From assembly GCA_037142515.1 (NCBI GenBank), contig JBAXAM010000019.1:1-25033 (forward strand): DNA of 25,033 nt, in the 5' to 3' direction. This document shows positions 23,804 to 25,033 of the stretch, piece by piece. Made by a program: the position numbers and the translations under genes. How positions within the stretch are numbered: the stretch's first letter is position 1; the number at the start of each line of letters is the position of its first letter. Below the pieces are notes generated by a model, which ran no database searches, was not told the origin of the DNA, and saw nothing but the letters and a program-made list of their open reading frames with translations. The stretch is from JBAXAM01 sp037142515 (GTDB taxonomy: Bacteria; Pseudomonadota; Gammaproteobacteria; UBA9339).

Positions 23804-24289
23804 ATGAAAACACATAAAAAAAAATTGAAACACTTAAACATCAAATTACTGATATTAGACGTCGATGGAGTTTTAACCAACGGTAAAATTTATATTTCTG
23901 ATAATGGCATGGAAACTAAAAAATTTAATGTCCAAGATGGTCTTGGATTAAAATTACTACTAAATAATGCTATCGATATTGCTGTCATTTCCGGCCGTAA
24001 ATCTAATGCTACTAAAATACGCATGCGCGAACTTGGAATTAAATATGCTTATTTTGGTGTTACTGATAAAACAAAAGTATTTGAGTTATTAAAAAAGAAG
24101 TTGCGCTTAAAAAACAAAAATATTGCCTGTATTGGCGATGATCTTCCAGATTTACCAATTATGCAACAAGCTGGTTTTAGTATTGCCGTAGCCAATGCAG
24201 TGCCAGAAGTACATAAAGCTGCAAATTACACAACAAAAAACAAAGGCGGCAACGGAGCAGTACGCGAAGTTTGCGATATGATCTTATGA
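23804..24289 (+). CDS. kdsC: KDO 8-phosphate phosphatase KdsC
   Basis: 161 residues (E. coli 188). HAD-superfamily phosphatase of the C0 type that releases phosphate from KDO-8-P. Nucleophile motif LDVDGVLTNG with D19 and D21, motif II SGR at 63-65, a Lys in the TDKTKVFELL segment, and motif IV GDDLPDLP with D112, D113 and D116. Acts in the cytoplasm after KdsA. Seven nt after kdsD and ATGA-overlapped with lptC. Confidence 0.93.
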   Translation: MKTHKKKLKHLNIKLLILDVDGVLTNGKIYISDNGMETKKFNVQDGLGLKLLLNNAIDIAVISGRKSNATKIRMRELGIKYAYFGVTDKTKVFELLKKKLRLKNKNIACIGDDLPDLPIMQQAGFSIAVANAVPEVHKAANYTTKNKGGNGAVREVCDMIL

Positions 24290-24873
24290 ACACAAAAAAT
24301 ATATTTATTACGATAGTTTTACTCGCAATATTTTCGAGCGTTAGTATTCTGGCTTTACTCGAAGCAAAAAAAATTATCGGCGGTCACGCCAACGCTGCTG
24401 ATGCCCCTGATTTTTTCATGACTAACACCACTTACGTGCAGTTTGATCAAAATGGCAATATTAGCAACCAATTTTATACAAGCAAAATCATACACTTCAC
24501 CACTAACAACAATTACACCTTTGATAATCCTTGCATGAAAATGTATAGCGCCAATGAGCAACCATGGAATATTACTGCAAATAAAGGACGAAGCGAAGGT
24601 GGCAAAGACAAAGTTTATCTTTGGGATAATGTTAAAGTAACGCAAGCGGCTAGCACTGAAACTACCGATTTTGACATTACTACTACTTCTCTCACCGTTT
24701 ATCCCAGCACTAAATTTGCCGAAACTAGCGACTCCGTCGTCATTATTCAGGGCGAAAGCATTGCTAAAGCAGTCGGCGCTAAAGCTGATTTCAAGTCTGG
24801 AACCGTAAGCTTGTTATCTAATGTTGAATGTGAATACAAGGAAGCTACCACTTCACCCAAAACGCATCCTTAA
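24286..24873 (+). CDS. lptC: LPS export protein LptC
   Basis: 195 residues from ATG 24286, which overlaps the kdsC TGA; E. coli LptC has 191. A single N-terminal transmembrane helix (about 5-25) anchors a periplasmic beta-jellyroll (about 40-190) with the strand pattern MKMYSANEQPWNITANKGRS and TSLTVYPSTKFAETSDSVVI typical of LptC/YrbK. It bridges LptBFG to LptA in lipopolysaccharide transport. Sequence conservation in this family is low, so the call rests on pattern plus its place after kdsC. lptA and lptB, next in E. coli, do not follow; the 3' end instead overlaps a convergent yraN-like gene by 29 nt. Confidence 0.88.
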   Translation: MNTKNIFITIVLLAIFSSVSILALLEAKKIIGGHANAADAPDFFMTNTTYVQFDQNGNISNQFYTSKIIHFTTNNNYTFDNPCMKMYSANEQPWNITANKGRSEGGKDKVYLWDNVKVTQAASTETTDFDITTTSLTVYPSTKFAETSDSVVIIQGESIAKAVGAKADFKSGTVSLLSNVECEYKEATTSPKTHP

Positions 24874-25033
24874 TCCATTGCATTTTACCACCAGCTTCGT
24901 CAGAAGTAGCAATCACATCAAATCGACACAAAACCTTATCGAATAAATTATTTTCCTGCAAATAACAGGTCGCAGCTCTAGATAAAGCAACTTTTTTTCT
25001 GTAAATATGTTTAAACTTCTAGCCCTTTTAAAT
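24845..25033 (-). pseudogene. yraN: YraN-family (UPF0102) nuclease-like protein, C-terminal part, apparent frameshift, 5' end outside window
   Basis: In the minus frame ending at TAG 24847-24845, 57 codons read RKKVALSRAATCYL, CRFDVIATSDEAGGKM and QWIKDAFWVKW, the recognisable C-terminus of YraN-family proteins (PD-(D/E)xK fold, role unclear). Upstream in this frame are TAG (25021-25019) and TAA (25030-25028). A neighbouring frame is open from the window edge and could join if one base were restored in a T-run near 25002-25006. So the gene is probably frameshifted, either truly or by sequencing error; its N-terminal half lies outside. Its end overlaps lptC by 29 nt. Confidence 0.62.

Noticed and set aside
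1..25033. tRNA, rRNA, CRISPR array or insertion sequence
   Set aside because: I found no tRNA cloverleaf, no regularly spaced repeats, no transposase and no terminal inverted repeats by reading; a covariance-model search would be decisive for small RNAs.

Overview
This is an AT-rich window from a gammaproteobacterium. The evidence is the gene content and order: mlaFEDCB followed by murA, a divergent kdsD-kdsC-lptC block, rluD next to pgeF, and epmB, rlmJ and degQ-type genes. Short intergenic gaps, many 1-14 nt gene overlaps and several possibly broken genes fit a streamlined, perhaps host-associated lineage such as Legionellales/Coxiellaceae. That placement is inference; there is no rRNA here to test it.

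Layout. 1-287: 3' end of an AAA-family ATPase gene, converging on a P-type cation ATPase (minus). The cation ATPase is translationally coupled to the EF-P lysylation gene epmB (minus). 3918-10985 (plus): a six-gene cluster resembling hydrogenase-4 (hyfB, C, E, F, G, I). Its large subunit has lost all four Ni-Fe cysteine ligands, and it has no ferredoxin subunit, no HyfD and no C-terminal maturation tail. It is best read as a non-hydrogenase, energy-converting-hydrogenase-related (Ehr-like) membrane complex of unknown reaction. Its hyfF-like gene carries an apparent one-base frameshift. 11004-12272: an MFS transporter. 12273-12590: an intergenic stretch holding a 30-codon lysine-rich, Cys-containing peptide gene and a strong inverted repeat. 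12591-17984 (plus): SIMPL-domain protein, rluD, a CofE-like gamma-glutamyl ligase overlapping pgeF, a DegP/DegQ-type protease, and rlmJ.

17985-22199 (minus, transcribed F-E-D-C-B then murA): the retrograde phospholipid transport operon mlaFEDCB plus murA, without the ibaG gene found between them in E. coli. Directly upstream, and overlapping the mlaF start, is a DinJ/YafQ-type toxin-antitoxin pair whose toxin reading frame is broken by one extra base. It has a textbook sigma70 promoter with helically phased repeats over the -10. Divergent from it, 22823-24873 (plus): kdsD, kdsC and lptC for KDO and LPS assembly. The window closes with the 3' end of a convergent yraN-like gene that also appears frameshifted.

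The cell-envelope genes (murA, mla, kds, lptC, degQ, pgeF) form a coherent outer-membrane and peptidoglycan maintenance set. The most unusual element is the cysteine-less hydrogenase-like complex. Three one-base lesions within 25 kb are either real gene decay or uncorrected sequencing errors; the sequence alone cannot tell which.
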